NCBI RefSeq assembly: GCF_030272615.1
Contig: NC_081405.1
Location: 607,018,677 to 607,082,676 of the forward strand
Direction: 5' to 3'
Source of the DNA: Cryptomeria japonica
Lineage: Eukaryota; Streptophyta; Pinopsida; Cupressales; Cupressaceae
Length of the DNA stretch: 64,000 nucleotides
Of this stretch, positions 43,914-54,100 are shown piece after piece; positions within the stretch are counted from its first letter, which is position 1; every line of letters begins with the position of its first letter. Position numbers and translations under genes: made by a program. The notes beneath the pieces were generated by a model that saw nothing but the letters and a program-made list of their open reading frames with translations, searched no databases and had not been told where the DNA came from.

Positions 43914-45166
43914 TGTAAAGCGGAAAATCGCAATCGAACCCTAGTTGCACTCCCCTCTTCCAACTCCGAGGAGAGAGAAGGGAGGTTGCTAGGGTTGATG
44001 GTTTTCACTTAGGGGAGAGACTTTACATTCAAAAGAGGGGTTGAAACCCACAAGATCCAATCCCACACAATGCAAGATTGGATGCTAAATGAGTTTCAAG
44101 GGTTAAGACAGCAAGGCTACCCTCTTTTGTAAAGAATGTTGATAGAAGAATTAAGCTAGGAATGCATAGAAAGTGACAAAGATTCGCTTATAAACTGAGA
44201 TAGGGATATAGGATGAAGCTGCGGACCTGGAATTAGCAGTAAAATGTCGATACAGTGCTGTCCTGCAAATTTGAGCAAAAGTTGTCGGGACGATGGCGCC
44301 CGAGTGCCACGGTCCTCCGAAAAATCCGCGAAACGAAGGGGGATCTGTTCGTCTCTGCACAAGGATTCCAGATCTTCAATTTCAGCCACGTACCTGCAAC
44401 CTACACACAAAAAAGTGAAGACGATTGGGGGGTTAGGGATTAGGGGTTTGCCTTTAGGTCAAACCCCAGTTTTGGAATTAACCAAGAAATGAGCAATGCT
44501 GTAAATGTAAATGTCTGTAATGTAAAACAAGTACTAATACCTTGTTGTAAGGATGTTTGTATCCTTATGTGCGAAGGTATAGATGTTGTATGTTGTATGT
44601 TGTAGTAGTATGTAGTAAGTGATCTCCTCTTCAATGGTTGAATCCTTGTCTTGAATGCAACACTTAGCCTTGAATGGAGACTTGAAATGATCAATTGCTT
44701 GAAGGAATGCTTGAATGCTTGAGTATAATTTCCACGCCTTTTTCCATCATGTCAAATGAAAGAGGAAAATGTAGTTTATATACTTGTCATTTAGGGCTGA
44801 TAGACTGATTTTCCCGACCTTAGGCCGACCAGGAAAGTTTATTTTCCAAATTGCAAACAAAAGGACCCGAAGTCCAAAAGAGACCGGGCCCAAAATAGGA
44901 CCCAGGGACCAGGGCGCTGGGTGCCATGGTCGTGGGGGACCAGGGCACTGGGTGCCCTAGTCCTGAAGGACCAGGACGCTGGGCGCTCTAGTCCCACCTC
45001 CCGGGACAACAGGGTGCAAAGGAGGTTCAGGCCAGGGTGCAAGAAAATGCAGTTTTCAGTGTCATAATCAGGTTTCGGGGTCTCCATTCAGGTTGCGTGT
45101 TGCGTCACCATCGTGAAGACCGAAATGCAGTCGAAATTGCAAGTGTCACAATTTTAGGACGCTACA
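43914..45166 (-). repeat. 5' LTR of element IV
   Basis: It is 1253 bases, TGTAAAGCGG to GACGCTACA. Hairpins are at 44288-44315 and, in tandem, at about 44906-44997. Differences from the left LTR are almost all transitions. Confidence 0.95.
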
Positions 45167-45734
45167 CTCCCTAATAGATGTTATATTTATGCATAATACT
45201 TGATGATCAAGACAAGAAATTTTTCTCATTTCCTTGAGGAATTTGCTTTTGGAATATCATGCCCTTTGGTCTCAAAAATATCAAAGCAACATATTAAAGA
45301 GCAATAACCATTATATTTCATGACCTATATTTCATATAATCATGAAATATTATGTAGATGACCTACTTGGGAATTCAATCACAAGGGAAGGTAATTTAGT
45401 TGTACTTGCACATTTTTTGACAGATCCAAAAAATATCAAGAATAAATATGAAGAATTTTGTGTTTGGTGAAACTTTAGAGAAACTATTGGGATACATTAT
45501 CTCCCATAGAGGCATTGAGGTTGATCATGCCAAAGTGAATGAAATAGTCTAGATGCCTCCATCAACTAATCTAAAATAGTTGCATAGTCTCCAAGGCAAA
45601 CTTCAAGCAATATGACATTTAATTACCCAACTAGTAGATAAGTGTCATCCATTCACATATCTCATACATAATAATTTCATATTTAAATTAGATAAAGAGT
45701 ATCAAAAAATATTTTAACAATTGAAAGACTATTG
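45167..45734 (+). pseudogene. Old gypsy reverse transcriptase, piece 2
   Basis: It continues the RT interrupted at 37516 (CTCCC repeated at 45167-45171). Readable blocks are MPFGLKN near 45258, YVDDLLGNS with the catalytic YVDD at 45351-45362, and EKLLGYIISHRGIEVDHAKV near 45475-45535. The connection region LQGKLQ..FTYLI follows. Many stops are present. Element V interrupts it at 45734. Confidence 0.8.
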
Positions 45735-46050
45735 TGTTAAATATTCGGGCAACTGAGAAGGGGAGTGAATCAGTTGACAACTTAAATCAATTTCTTCTAT
45801 TCTTTTACACATCTCAAATAACTATTAGAATTAATTAAAGAAAATATAGCATGAAAACATATGCACATAATGAACACCAAATATGGCGTAGAAAACCCAA
45901 AAAGGGAAAAGCACAGAGAATGTTAGTTCTCAATATATAACACCAGTTAAGGTAATTTTTACAATGTATGACTCACTTCCAGAATGCTCACTATAGGAGG
46001 GCTCACTACCCAGAAAAAGGCTCACTACCAAATAAAGAAAGAAATAAATA

Positions 46051-46086
<36 letters not shown>

Positions 46087-46783
46087 AAAAAAGAAAGAAA
46101 GAAAGAAAGAAAAAAGGAAAGAACACAAATAATCCACCACTATAACACAATATCCAAAATCGAAACTACTTCAATTATCTCAACACCAACACACTTCACA
46201 TATTATTAACAAATTGGATTTTCCTTTTCAGTCTCACATGTCTTCCATTTGTCATTATCATGAATTGCCACACTAACTCATTTAGATCATCCTCACATTT
46301 ATATTGTCTCCGAGAAACATAATCTTCTAAGTCAGCCAAGACAGAGATCCAAAAATAGGTCAACACTAAACATTCTGGTGGTGAGAAGGAATGAGAAGTA
46401 GAACATACCACAACACACATCATTAGTTAGATCAACACGTTACATCCATTACAAATTCTAGACCCAAATCATGACTCACACGGTACATAAATGTCGTTAC
46501 TCATCCTCAAATTCCAGACTTAATTCAAACCCAAAAATTATTGCCCAAAATTTAAAAAAAAAAGAATGAAACCAAGATACTCATGAATACAATTGATCAA
46601 CACCATATCTGATAAACATCTAGAAATTTGGATCACCATCAACTTAATCAATTTGCATTGAATATCAATTGTAACACATCTTCTGTAGCATCAAAGATTT
46701 CAGGAATGCATCTACCAACACCAAAACCATATGTTGACATCAGTGATGAACAATTCATAATCATCAACATCACATTTGCAACA
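45735..46783 (-). repeat. 3' LTR of element V
   Basis: It runs from TGTTAAATATTC to TTTGCAACA on the + strand. It is longer than its partner because of the (GAAA)n expansion at 46035-46125. Confidence 0.92.
46035..46125. repeat. (GAAA)n microsatellite in element V 3' LTR
   Basis: About 90 bases of AAAG/GAAA repeats with a few interruptions. The right LTR has only about 30 bases of the same motif near 51350-51380, so the tract grew after insertion. Confidence 0.95.
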
Positions 46784-46785
46784 AT

Positions 46786-46903
46786 CTCCCCCTTTGTCAT
46801 TGATGACAACATCCATCAATAACAAACACATAACTCTCTCGGCACATCTCTACATCTCTCCCCCTTTGACAACAATCACAAAGACGAGCATAACTCCCCC
46901 TAT
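46786..46903 (-). other. Three polypurine tracts, element V 3' end
   Basis: CTCCCCCTTT at 46786-46795 (adjoining the LTR), a similar tract at 46858-46867, and CTCCCCCTAT at 46894-46903 on the + strand. Confidence 0.8.
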
Positions 46904-47096
46904 GAAAATCACTCTACTCTCCCTAAGATAAAGTACCCAAGCATTAATCTAGATAAAAAAAGTATGAAGTTGTTCACTAAACCAATGCACATCTAAATGT
47001 TCATCAGTTCAAATTAGGAAGGGGTAATACCCCTAACTTCTATCAAAGATACTCAAAAGTATCTTTACACAATGCCTTCATGAATATAACTGCAAT

Positions 47097-47400
47097 CTAT
47101 TCTTTTCTAGGTACATACTCAACATTTACTTCATTATCCAACACCTTTTCCCTCAAGAAGTGATACCAAATGGATATATGTTTTGTTCTAGAATGTTCTA
47201 CCAAATTCTTGGAAACTTTTATTGCACTAGGGTTATCACACATAATTGAGATGGGCTCATTTAATGTCATACCAATATCCTTCAACGTTTGCTTCATCCA
47301 TAGGATGTGTGTGCAACATGAAGATGCTGCAATATATTCTACTTCAGTTGTAGATAAAGAGACAAAATCTTTCTTCTTTCTTGACCAAGCAACTAATTGG
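47097..47400 (-). pseudogene. Copia RNase H, element V
   Basis: An open stretch includes SIMCDNPSAIKVSKN, SRTKHISIWYHFLREKV and VEYVPRKE, the C-terminal copia RNase H motifs. Upstream, near 47330-47400, the SRKKKDFVSLSTTEVEYIAA-type region is readable. A stop after PRKE truncates the usual LAD-FTK end. Confidence 0.85.
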
Positions 47401-47469
47401 GAGCCAAGAAAGAATGCTCCACCACTTGTAATTTTATTGTCATCAACACTTTTGGCCCAATCTACATAG

Positions 47470-48500
47470 TATAAGTTGTTAGAGTGGAATTTGAATTTCT
47501 AGGATACCACAAAGAAAACTCTTATGTTCCTTTTAGATATATGAAAATTCTTTTTACTACCACAACATGTGATTCTTTCGATTCTTGTTGAAATCTAGTT
47601 GCCAAACAAACTGCATACATGATATCCGGTCTCTAGTAGCAGTCAAATATAACAGTCCTCCAATCAGTTTTATGCATTGACTTGCATCTACTTTAGGAGA
47701 ATTATCATATTTTGTCAACTTTCATCCGGTGGTCATAGGTGTACACACCAGTTTGGAGTTATCCAATGCAAACTTCTTCAACAATTCCTTAATGTATTTA
47801 GACTAAGAAATAAAAATTCCTTTGTCATTCCAATTTACTTGCAAACCAAGAAAGAAATTTAACTCACCAATCATGGACATCTCAAATTCCTTTTGCATCT
47901 CATTGGAAAAAAATTTGTGCATACCTTCATTTCTTCCAAATATTATGGCATCAACATAAACTACAACAATTAAGGTTTTACTTCAATCAGTTTTGAAACA
48001 TAAATTATTATCAACCAATCCCTTCTGAAAACCTTGATCAATCAAATGCTTATCTAGCCTTCCATACCAAGATCTAGGAGCTTGTTTCATTCCATACATG
48101 ACCTTTAGTCTGCAAACAATGTTTGGATCATATTTCAACTTAAATCCTTTCGGTTGTTCAACGCAAACTTCTTCTTTCAGATCTCCATTAAAAAAATGTT
48201 GATTTCACATCCATCTGATAAACTTTGAAATCCTTGAAGGTTGCAAAAGCAAGAAACACATCCTTATTGCCTCCATTCAAGCAACCAGGGCATATGTATC
48301 CTCAAAGTCAATTCCTTCAACCTATGTATAACCTTTGCAAACCAAACTTTCTTTATTTCTCACAAATTTTCCATCCTCATCCAACTTGTTCTGGAATACC
48401 CATTTTGTTCCAATTACATTCTTATCTGCCCATTTGTGAACTAGTTCCCATGTCTGATTCTTCTTGATCTAATCCAACTCTTCTTTCATTTCTTTTATCC
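47470..48500 (-). pseudogene. Copia reverse transcriptase, element V (YVDA)
   Basis: Blocks of copia RT are readable: VYQMDVKSTFF near 48190, LKVMYGMKQAPRSWYGRL near 48050-48110, and the catalytic loop at 47947-47958, which reads YVDA instead of YVDD. The second catalytic aspartate is lost by one base change (GAC to GCC). GELNFFLGLQV follows, then a stop near 47803. The enzyme could not be active. Confidence 0.85.
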
Positions 48501-48504
48501 AATT

Positions 48505-48954
48505 TTAATCATTGCATGCTTCTTCTACTCTTTTCGGTTCAATTTCTGATAGTAAGCATAACATAACTTGTTCTTGAGTTTCTTTTCTTCTTGTGATAAT
48601 ACCTTTGTTCTTATCTCCAGTAATCTTATCCATTGAATGATTCTTCTGAACACATCTGAGGGTTTTAGATGCAGATGTCAAATGTTCCCGAGTTTCCTTT
48701 TCTTCTTCACTAGTTTTGTCTCCCCTTTTTCTATTACCCGATTCATCAAACTCATATCCTACCAATTTTTTAGACTCTTTGGAAATGTCTTCATTAATTT
48801 TCACATTTGCACTTTCAACAATCTTGTTCAGCATTTTGTTGTAACATTGGTTTTCCTTGCTCCTTGTAGAATATCCTAGAAATATGCCTTCATCTGCTCT
48901 ACCATCAAATTTTCTAATTATCTTCATCTCTCCGGATATAGAACTTTCTTCCAA
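48505..48954 (-). pseudogene. Integrase C-terminus and linker, element V
   Basis: An open 149-codon stretch contains KFDGRADEGIFLGYSTRSK, the conserved C-terminal copia integrase block (F..KAD.GIFLGYS.NSK), followed by a charged Lys/Glu linker toward RT. The usual position and orientation support the call. Confidence 0.8.
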
Positions 48955-49135
48955 ATACCTTGAAATATTTCATTGTTAGAGTTCTAACATGCCATAGCTA
49001 ATATGATTTATTTCCATGTCTTTTCCGGCAAATGATTTTGTTAAGAGTGTAGACTGTTGTGTGAATTGCTTCTCTCCAATAGACTTCAGGGAGTTCTACT
49101 CCTTTGATCATTGTTTTGATTGCTTCTTGTATAGT

Positions 49136-49540
49136 TCAGTTCATCCTTTCCACTACATCATTTTGTTGTGGTGTTCTAAGGGCAGACAATCGCCTTCTAA
49201 TACCATGTTTCTCACAAAAGTTGTTAAAATTATCAAAAGTAAATTCTCCTCCTCTGTCAAACCTCAAACACTTAATCTTTATGTCAACTTCATTTTCAAC
49301 TTTAACCTTGAATATCTTGAATTTTTCTAATGCTTCTAACTTCTCTCTTAAAAACTCAACCCATGACATTCTAGAATAATCATCAAAATTAACAACATGA
49401 AATACTTCCCACCTTGAATACTCCTTGTTCTGGTAGGACTGCATAAGTTTGTGTGCACTAAGTCCAACAATCCAGTGGATGAATTCTCCTTTCCTTTGTA
49501 TGTTCCTTTCATCTGCTTTCCAACTTGACATTCTTTGCAA
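49136..49540 (-). pseudogene. Copia integrase core, element V
   Basis: VVNFDDYSRMSWVEFLREK, IKCLRFDRGGEFT and LSALRTPQQNDVVERMN give the integrase core, with the second Asp and the Glu of the DDE triad visible (RFDRGGEF, QQNDVVER). The first catalytic Asp block is partly lost (FDD where IDDY is usual). The zinc-binding H-H-C-C part lies near 49500-49560 but is broken. Confidence 0.88.
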
Positions 49541-49743
49541 ATGTTGTTATCTGGTTTGATCCGCTCAATAAATCTCTCACTACATTTGATGAACTAATCT
49601 TCACCAAATTATCAAAGTAGATATGACACATTATCCGGTGTCGGAGGAATCTATCATTGGTTTGATATAACAAACAATGCCTTGTAGCTCATTCTAACAT
49701 GCACATGTTTCCACCAGTCATTTTCCCTACTGCAATAACAATT

Positions 49744-50337
49744 CTAGATCTCACAACCATCATCCTGAAAAACAACATTGTAACCATTTTCACACATCTG
49801 TCCAACACTCAAAAGATTATGATGCAAACCCGTTACTGTGTAGTAAACATTGTCAGTATTATATTTTTTATCAAAATAAATAGAACCAATTCCCACATTT
49901 TGTGTTGTCTCGTCATCTTCGAACCTAACAAAACCTCCATCATAATTTTTATCACCAGTAATATGTTTTGAACATCCACTATCAATCACCCATTCATTTC
50001 TATCTCTTATAGCATGTAAACCAGTAGCAATAGTCTTAGGAATATTAATCTTAGGTACATCCTTTTCTACCAAAAACAAAGAATCACCATCTTCATTCTC
50101 TAATTCATCATCTGAAATACCAACATCATCTTTGACATAATAGGCTCTCTTATTAAACTTCCCTTTACTTTCTCTAAACTTTTGTCTTGAACCTTTTTTC
50201 AGACATCTATTAGCTATATGACCAATCTTTCCACATCTAAAGAATTTAAGAGGTAACATACCTTTGCATTTACCGGTGCCTTTCTTCAGTTTCCTCACAA
50301 AGTTTGCTTCCATCTCATCTAAACTTTCATCTTCCAA
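49744..50337 (-). pseudogene. Zinc knuckle and protease, element V
   Basis: The open 197-codon frame has a knuckle RCGKIGHIANRC whose first Cys is changed (FFRC, normally CFNC), a Lys-rich spacer, then the copia protease start WVIDSGCSKHITGDK with an intact DSG active site and the downstream LLSVGQMCENGYNVVF block. This is the best preserved part of the element. Confidence 0.88.
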
Positions 50338-50570
50338 ATCTTCCTCAGAGGCTTTAAAGGTAGACTTAGACTTAGCTTTTTATTTTCCATAATTCCTTAT
50401 CTCCAATGTAAATAAAGTACCATATAGTTGCTCCCTAGTAAATTTATTTAGATCATAAGTTTCTTCAATAGTAGAGATATTGTCACTCTAGCTTTCCAAT
50501 AGAGACATCATAATATTTTCAATTATGTCTTCATATATCAAGGTGTCGCCAAGTTCTCTGATTTCATTTA

Positions 50571-50975
50571 CTAAACTGTCAACCTTCTAAAATTAGTTTG
50601 TATGTCTTCTCCTTCTTCCATTTTTAAGTTCTCATATCTATGCTTAGCTATTAGCTTCTTTGATAATTTAACTCTGTCATTTTTGTCATAGATATCTCTC
50701 ACCTTTTCCCAAACTTCATAAGCAGTATTCAATGAAATAACCTTTGTCAATTCAGTCTTTGATAAAACACTAAAGATAGCATACCTTTCCTTTTCATTCT
50801 CTTCATAATCTTGAATCTCATCTGGAGTGGTAAGACCATTTTCCGGTTGTACATGCTTAGTTTCCACTATTTTCCAAGTGTTTTAGCCTAAGAAGATCAA
50901 GTAACCTCTCATATTCACTTTCTAGAAGCTTTAGTTGGATCCTTCAAAGATAGGAATAGTCAGTTTATGTGCCAT
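50571..50975 (-). pseudogene. Copia gag, element V
   Basis: The ATG at 50975 (MAHKLTIPIF) lies 50 bases after the primer site. After two stops the frame 50867-50571 shows the gag UBN2 features EVWEKVRDIYDKNDRVK and MEEGEDIQTNFRRL. A further stretch to about 50340 continues gag with stops. Confidence 0.8.
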
Positions 50976-51024
50976 TGGATTAGAATCTACCTCAAGCAAT
51001 TAAGCTCTTCTCCAAAGAACCAAA

Positions 51025-51036
51025 GCTCTGATACCA
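51025..51036 (-). other. Primer-binding site, element V
   Basis: GCTCTGATACCA on + is TGGTATCAGAGC on -, an exact initiator-Met tRNA complement, two bases from the LTR. Confidence 0.92.
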
Positions 51037-51038
51037 AT

Positions 51039-52014
51039 TGTTAAATTTCCAGGCAACTGAGAGTGTGGGTGAATTAGTTGACAACTTAAATCAATTTCTT
51101 ATATTATTTTATAGATCTAAAGTAACCATCAGAATTAATTAAAGCAGATATAGCATGAAAATATATACACATAACATATCACACAATGAACACCAAATAT
51201 GACATGGAAAACCCAAGAAGGGAAAAACCATGGAGAATGTTAGTTCCCAATAAATAACACCGGTTAAGGTGATTTTTACAATGGATGTCTCACTACCAAA
51301 ATGCTCATTTTAGGAGGGCTCGCTGCCTAGAAAAAGACCCACTGTCGAAGAAAGAAAGAAAGAAAAGAAAGAATCCACCATTGTAACACAATTTACGAAA
51401 TTGGAACTGCTTTTGATGCCTCAACACCAACATACTTCACACATAATCAGCAAATCAGATTTTCCTTTTCAGTCTCGCGTATCTTCCATTTATCATTATC
51501 ATGAATTGTCACACTAACTCATTCAAATCATCCCCATATTTATACTACTTCTAAAACATAATCTTCTAAGTCAGCCAAGACAAAGATCCAAAAATAGGTC
51601 AACACTAAACATTCTAGTGGTGGGAAGGAGTGAGAAGTATACCATACCACAACACACATAATCAAACAAATCAACACATTACATCCATTACAAATTTTGG
51701 ACCCAAATCACAACTCACACGCTACATAAATATTGTTTCTCATCCTCAAATTTCAGACTTAATCCGAACCCAAAAATCATTACTTGATACAACAAAAATA
51801 AGAATGGAACCAAGATACTCATGAATACAATCGATCAACACCACATCCGATAAAAAGAGAAATCTGGATCACCATCAACTTAATCAATCTGCATTGAATA
51901 TCAATTGTAACACACCTTCTGGAGCACCATTCCGAGAATGCATCTAGCAACACCAAAACCATATGTTGACATCAATAAAAACCAATCATAATCATCAAAA
52001 TCACCTTTGCAACA
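51039..52014 (-). repeat. 5' LTR of element V
   Basis: It is 976 bases, TGTTAAATTTCC to TTTGCAACA, followed by the TATTG duplication at 52015-52019. Confidence 0.92.
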
Positions 52015-52860
52015 TATTGTACCTCACCTCGAGTATTGATAACACTAATTAAAAGGAAACCTTGGTATTATGTATTTTTACCATCATAGTTGCACTATGA
52101 GCTCTCCTCACACAAAATGATGACACAAAGAAAAAGAGAGTAATCTGCTATATCAATTGCACATTGGTAGTATATGAGCTCAATTATACTCTAATTGAAC
52201 ACATATGCTTAGTTGTTGTCTTTGCTTCATAGAAACTATGACATTACATGCTCAATAATCAAATAAAGCTTATCACAAAGGTTGACCCACTAAAGTACCT
52301 CCTATATAAGGTTACACTCATATAGCTAGACTAGAAGTAATATTATTGATTATGAAGTCTATAAGGTATCAAGGGACAATTCATTATAGACTAGTTAGAA
52401 AATGCACTAGAAAATGTAGATCATGTCCTCATATCAAAATTTCTACATGAAACAATGTTCACAATAGTTCCAAATTACTTGTATAAATTATAATTTGATA
52501 GTCTTAGACCCAACATGGATCAAGAGTAGGAATATTATTTTTCATTCCACAAAGAGACTATATCATAAGAACATATCGACTAGCCTTCCCATTCACAAAC
52601 AATGGCATTGAGTACTATGAAGCATTAATCACAAGACTTAAAATGGAAATTCAATGGCACATCAAAGAACTTCAAGTTTATGGAGACTCCTATCTTGTCA
52701 TAAAATAAGTAAATGATGATTATCGTACCAAAGCTGAGAAAGTGCTTCCCTACAAATGAATGGTGATAGCTTTAAAGAGCGTTTCACAAATATTTATTTT
52801 TGAATAGATACTCATGTTAAATAAAAAAGAGATTGTGTAAATAGCAATCTTAGCCGATAA
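52015..52860 (+). pseudogene. Old gypsy RNase H region, piece 3
   Basis: It continues the gypsy pol after element V. The first RNase H: VICYINCTLVVYELNYTLIE and HYMLNNQIKLITKVDPLKYL (52130-52310). A second, Tat/Ogre-style RNase H trace: TYRLAFPFTNNGIEYYEALI and ELQVYGDSYLVIK (52575-52710), including the conserved GDS. A double RNase H is a mark of the Tat/Ogre branch. Stops and frame changes are frequent. The trace fades after about 52860. Confidence 0.78.
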
Positions 52861-52979
52861 ATGCAAAGTAAGAACTTAATTAATCATTATTTCCACTTTT
52901 CATTAGAGGATATAATCAATAAGATCCAACTTTATCCCCAAAAGAAAGTTGGCTATTGTATGCAATTATTTCCTCTTTT

Positions 52980-54100
52980 GTTGTTTGATGTGTTTTGATA
53001 TGGAGATGTGAGATTCATCATAATTAGACAAATACAAAACATAAAGCCAAAATATAAACTCAAATCTAGATACGAGATACAGAGAGAAACTTGTCACCTA
53101 AATTTGGGCCTAAAACAATTGGACTATGAGGCTAGGCACCTTAGTCCAAACATGTTTCCTACTAGACAAGACTTTGAATCTTGGATTAGGAGGTTCTATA
53201 GATCATCCTATCCAAAATTCAGCCAAAAAGCATTGGACTGTGAACTAATGAATTAGTCTTAAGTTTTTTCAAACTATGGAACAATATGTTTTAGTCCGCT
53301 CTACACAATTCCATCACTTTGATAGTTAGATCTATAATACACACACACACAGAATGTTGTGATGTATAAGGGATTTCCTAAGTTAAACCTAGGGTAGGAA
53401 TTAACCTCTATTATGACAAATGATAATTAGAAGACAACTTACCCCTAGTAGGGAAGAGGCTAAATTTGAAATGAAGTGCTTGAATTCAAATAATATTACC
53501 TTATGAATTGATAATGGTGGTGATGAAATGCTCTTTAGGTAAGTCCTTCAAGCATTGATGCAATGACATGACATGACATGACAACCTCAATCAACAAAGA
53601 ATACTTGAATGTAGATGGTTGTTACTTATTTCTCAATAATTCTTATAGTATTAATAATAATTCTTACTCAATAGGAATGATCTTGAGAATTCTTAGGTTG
53701 CTTAACATTAAAATTAATTAGAGATCATGGGTTTTATTCCACTTTATTACATCATTACACTCTTATTTGGGCCCTTAATTCTAGGTGTTCCCTCTATCAT
53801 TTTATCTTGATTTATCATTAATCCTTCCCTAATTCCAACTCTCAAAGAATATTTTTCATATCTACACATCTTGGTTTGAGACACTGAGAAAGATTGAGCA
53901 TTAGAATCATGATAGCTCACATCCCTATAAATTCAAAAAAAAGTGGTTGGGACCAGAGTGTCAAGCATTCTAGTCCCATTCTTTTTTCCCCAAATTTCAG
54001 GAGGATGATTGGGTAGTCTTATCCTATTCACATTTAGCTCCATGTGAAAATGTATTAATTCTAAATCGATCTAAAGGTTATTTCAATTATGAAATACCTA
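52980..54100 (-). repeat. Degenerate LTR of the element IV superfamily
   Basis: Landmarks of the element IV LTR appear in the same order on the same strand: a GGACTA/TAGTCC hairpin at 53121-53147, the TTAAACCTAGGGTAGGAATTAACC version of the CAAACCCCGG..AATTAACC block near 53379-53402, and a GGGACCA/TAGTCCC hairpin at 53949-53977. Between them lie a pentamer run (ATGAC x4, about 53562-53582) and a short CA run at 53340. Ends are not definable. Confidence 0.5.

Larger units (their letters stand above)
37517..45166 (-). mobile_element. Element IV: gag-protease-only gypsy-type element
   Basis: This is a complete 7.65 kb element on the - strand with 1243- and 1253-base LTRs, exact CTCCC duplications, a primer site at 43893-43910 and a polypurine tract beside the left LTR. 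Its 5.15 kb interior has one open frame of 1117 codons (Gag plus protease-like). It has no integrase, RT or RNase H, so it is non-autonomous. LTRs differ by roughly two dozen substitutions (about 2 percent by eye), making it the youngest insertion in the window. The Gag resembles the Tat/Ogre side of Ty3/gypsy. It lies inside an older gypsy RT. Confidence 0.93.
45735..52014 (-). mobile_element. Element V: decayed Ty1/copia retrotransposon
   Basis: This is a full-length copia element on the - strand with 1049- and 976-base LTRs, exact TATTG duplications (45730-45734 and 52015-52019), a perfect GCTCTGATACCA primer site and three polypurine tracts. All copia domains are present in order (gag, knuckle, protease, integrase, RT, RNase H) but are separated by stops and frameshifts. 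It sits in the RNase H end of the old gypsy pol. By LTR and purine-tract style it belongs near the copia fragment at 1386-3487. Confidence 0.93.
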
